This document shows positions 5,961-7,095 of a DNA stretch of 7,095 nt, piece after piece. The position numbers and the translations under genes are program-made. Location: positions 1 to 7,095 of the forward strand of contig WJJN01000555.1 in assembly GCA_014729735.1 (NCBI GenBank). The letters run 5' to 3'. The notes under the pieces are model-generated. The model saw nothing but the letters and a program-made list of their open reading frames with translations, did not search any database and was not told where the DNA came from. How positions within the stretch are numbered: position 1 is the first letter of the stretch; each line of letters starts with the position of its first letter. This DNA comes from Candidatus Zhuqueibacterota bacterium. GTDB taxonomy: Bacteria > Zhuqueibacterota > Zhuqueibacteria > Thermofontimicrobiales > Thiofontviventaceae.

Positions 5961-7095
5961 TATCTACCCTTTTCAAAATCATGAAATAATAAACGAGCCG
6001 AATTTAATACTACTGCAATCGTGGTTGAATTATGCAGCACAGCGCCCCATAAAACCGGCAGCACACCCAATGAACTCAAGAGCAATCCCACAGTATTCAC
6101 TCCGATTGAAATCGCGAAATTCTGGCGAACAATATCCATGCTTTTTTTCGCCAATCGAATGGTTGCCGGTATCATCAGCGGATCGTCGGTGGTAATTGTG
6201 ATGTCCGAGGCTTCAATTGCCACATCGGTACGTGTACCACCCATTGCGATACCAACGTCGGAGTATGCTAATGCCGGCGCATCGTTCACGCCGTCTCCCA
6301 CCATCACGACGCGCACCCCTTTTGATTGCAGCTTCAGGACGGTTTCCGCTTTATCGTCCGGCAGCACCTCAGCTACAAAACGATCCATTGCCATCCGGCT
6401 GGCAACGATTTCTGCGTGCTGTTCCACATCGCCGGTGAGCAAAATAATATCATCCATTCCGCAATAGCGAAGCCGGTTCAATGCTTTTTTCATATTTTCA
6501 CGCAGCAGGTCCTGAATTCCCAGAATGCCGATCAATTCCTGATCCCGGGCTACATAGACAACATTCTCACCCCGACGTACAAGCTTTGTCACTTTATCGT
6601 GGGCAACCTGTGTATCGATGTCGTTTTCCTGCATAAAACGAAGATTGCCAACGCGGATGGTTTTAGCGCCGACTTTTGTTTCCACGCCTCTGGCAACGTG
6701 CACATTGCTTTCCGTATGTTTCGGAATACGCCAGCCGGAGCGCTTAATTTTCTCCATCACCGCCACTGCCATGGGATGTGTCGATGTTTCTTCTGCTGCG
6801 GCGGCAAGTTCGATAATTTTCCTTTCTTCGCGTTCACCGTTCATGGGAACAACGCTGACGACCTGTGCCCTGCCCTCGGTTAAAGTACCGGTTTTGTCGA
6901 GAATCAGTGTATCGGCTTTATCCAGCATCTCAATGAAATTGCCGCCTTTAATCAGAATGCCGTTTCTGGCACTGCTTCCGATGGCAGCCGATAGTGCTGT
7001 TGCCGTGGATAGCCGGACGCCGCAGGAATAATCGATAATCAGCATATTCAGCGCCCGGGTAGCGCTTTTTGTAACAAGGAACACAATAGCGGACA
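5960..7095 (-). CDS. P1B-type metal-transporting ATPase, CtpC-like, C-terminal half (5' end outside window)
   Basis: This inner-membrane pump uses ATP to move a transition-metal ion, normally out of the cytosol. About 378 residues are visible and the reading frame runs open through the window edge. Numbering from the GTG at 7084, one sees a membrane helix with the motif DYSCGVR (18-24), the phosphorylation loop DKTGTLT (63-69), the nucleotide-domain His-Pro (103-104), TGD (217-219), GDGVNDAP (263-270), and two C-terminal helices (about 323-365) with HN at 351-352. Missing upstream are the metal-binding N-terminus, the first helices and the actuator domain. From memory, the stretch around SAAIG, GILIKGG and the C-terminal RQN and HNS motifs is closest to mycobacterial CtpC (Mn/Zn). 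The usual CPC ion motif reads Tyr-Ser-Cys here and the following Thr-Pro reads Thr-Ala, so the transported ion cannot be read off. The stop TAA overlaps the next ATG by one base, indicating an operon. Family certain; substrate unknown. Confidence 0.95.
   Translation of the reverse strand, partial: SAIVFLVTKSATRALNMLIIDYSCGVRLSTATALSAAIGSSARNGILIKGGNFIEMLDKADTLILDKTGTLTEGRAQVVSVVPMNGEREERKIIELAAAAEETSTHPMAVAVMEKIKRSGWRIPKHTESNVHVARGVETKVGAKTIRVGNLRFMQENDIDTQVAHDKVTKLVRRGENVVYVARDQELIGILGIQDLLRENMKKALNRLRYCGMDDIILLTGDVEQHAEIVASRMAMDRFVAEVLPDDKAETVLKLQSKGVRVVMVGDGVNDAPALAYSDVGIAMGGTRTDVAIEASDITITTDDPLMIPATIRLAKKSMDIVRQNFAISIGVNTVGLLLSSLGVLPVLWGAVLHNSTTIAVVLNSARLLFHDFEKGR

Overview
All genes in this window lie on the minus strand, so transcription runs from the high-coordinate end towards position 1. 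The sequence looks like a moderately AT-rich environmental bacterium. The divergent split FeoB, the membrane-anchored DtxR/FeoA fusion and the DUF4143-type ATPase would suit an FCB-type lineage (Bacteroidota, Ignavibacteria, Calditrichota and similar). That placement is a weak inference; there is no rRNA or marker gene here to fix it.

Region 1 (7095 to about 4786) is a metal-export-type operon. It holds the C-terminal half of a P1B-type metal-transporting ATPase, cut by the window edge. Next comes a 282-residue protein with an HMA_2-like domain and membrane helices, whose first codon overlaps the ATPase stop by one base (TAATG). Last is an 82-residue single-span membrane protein with a Glu/Ala/Lys-rich tail. 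A clear hairpin terminator closes the unit. ATPase plus small membrane partner recalls the mycobacterial CtpC/PacL1 pair. The HMA_2 protein resembles a free-standing N-terminal half of such an ATPase, without its catalytic parts.

Region 2 (4742 to 1298) is a metal-uptake operon with its own control region. It has a near-consensus promoter (TTGACA, 17 bp, TATATT), directly followed by an elaborate inverted repeat that covers the expected transcription start. The first gene encodes a DtxR/MntR-type regulator with an N-terminal membrane helix and two C-terminal SH3/FeoA-like domains. It is coupled by ATGA to a gene for the GTPase half of FeoB. A 36-bp gap and a good ribosome binding site then lead to a separate gene for the FeoB membrane half. 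The regulator has a metal-ligand set like MntR (Asp, Glu, Glu, His) and the FeoB gate motifs are of a variant type, so Mn(II) is as credible a substrate as Fe(II).

Region 3 (1298 to 1) starts with a 55-bp patch of six heptamers (AATTAGC/GCTAATT) in both orientations. It is followed by an AT-rich AAA ATPase/DUF4143 gene broken by one in-frame TGA just after its Walker B motif, where the family normally has Arg. This looks like an accessory gene, recently inactivated.

Taken together, regions 1 and 2 look like an import/export/sensor locus for a divalent transition metal. Three features stand out: the two-turn-spaced operator over the start site, the loss of the CPC metal motif in the ATPase, and the catalytically empty half-ATPase partner.
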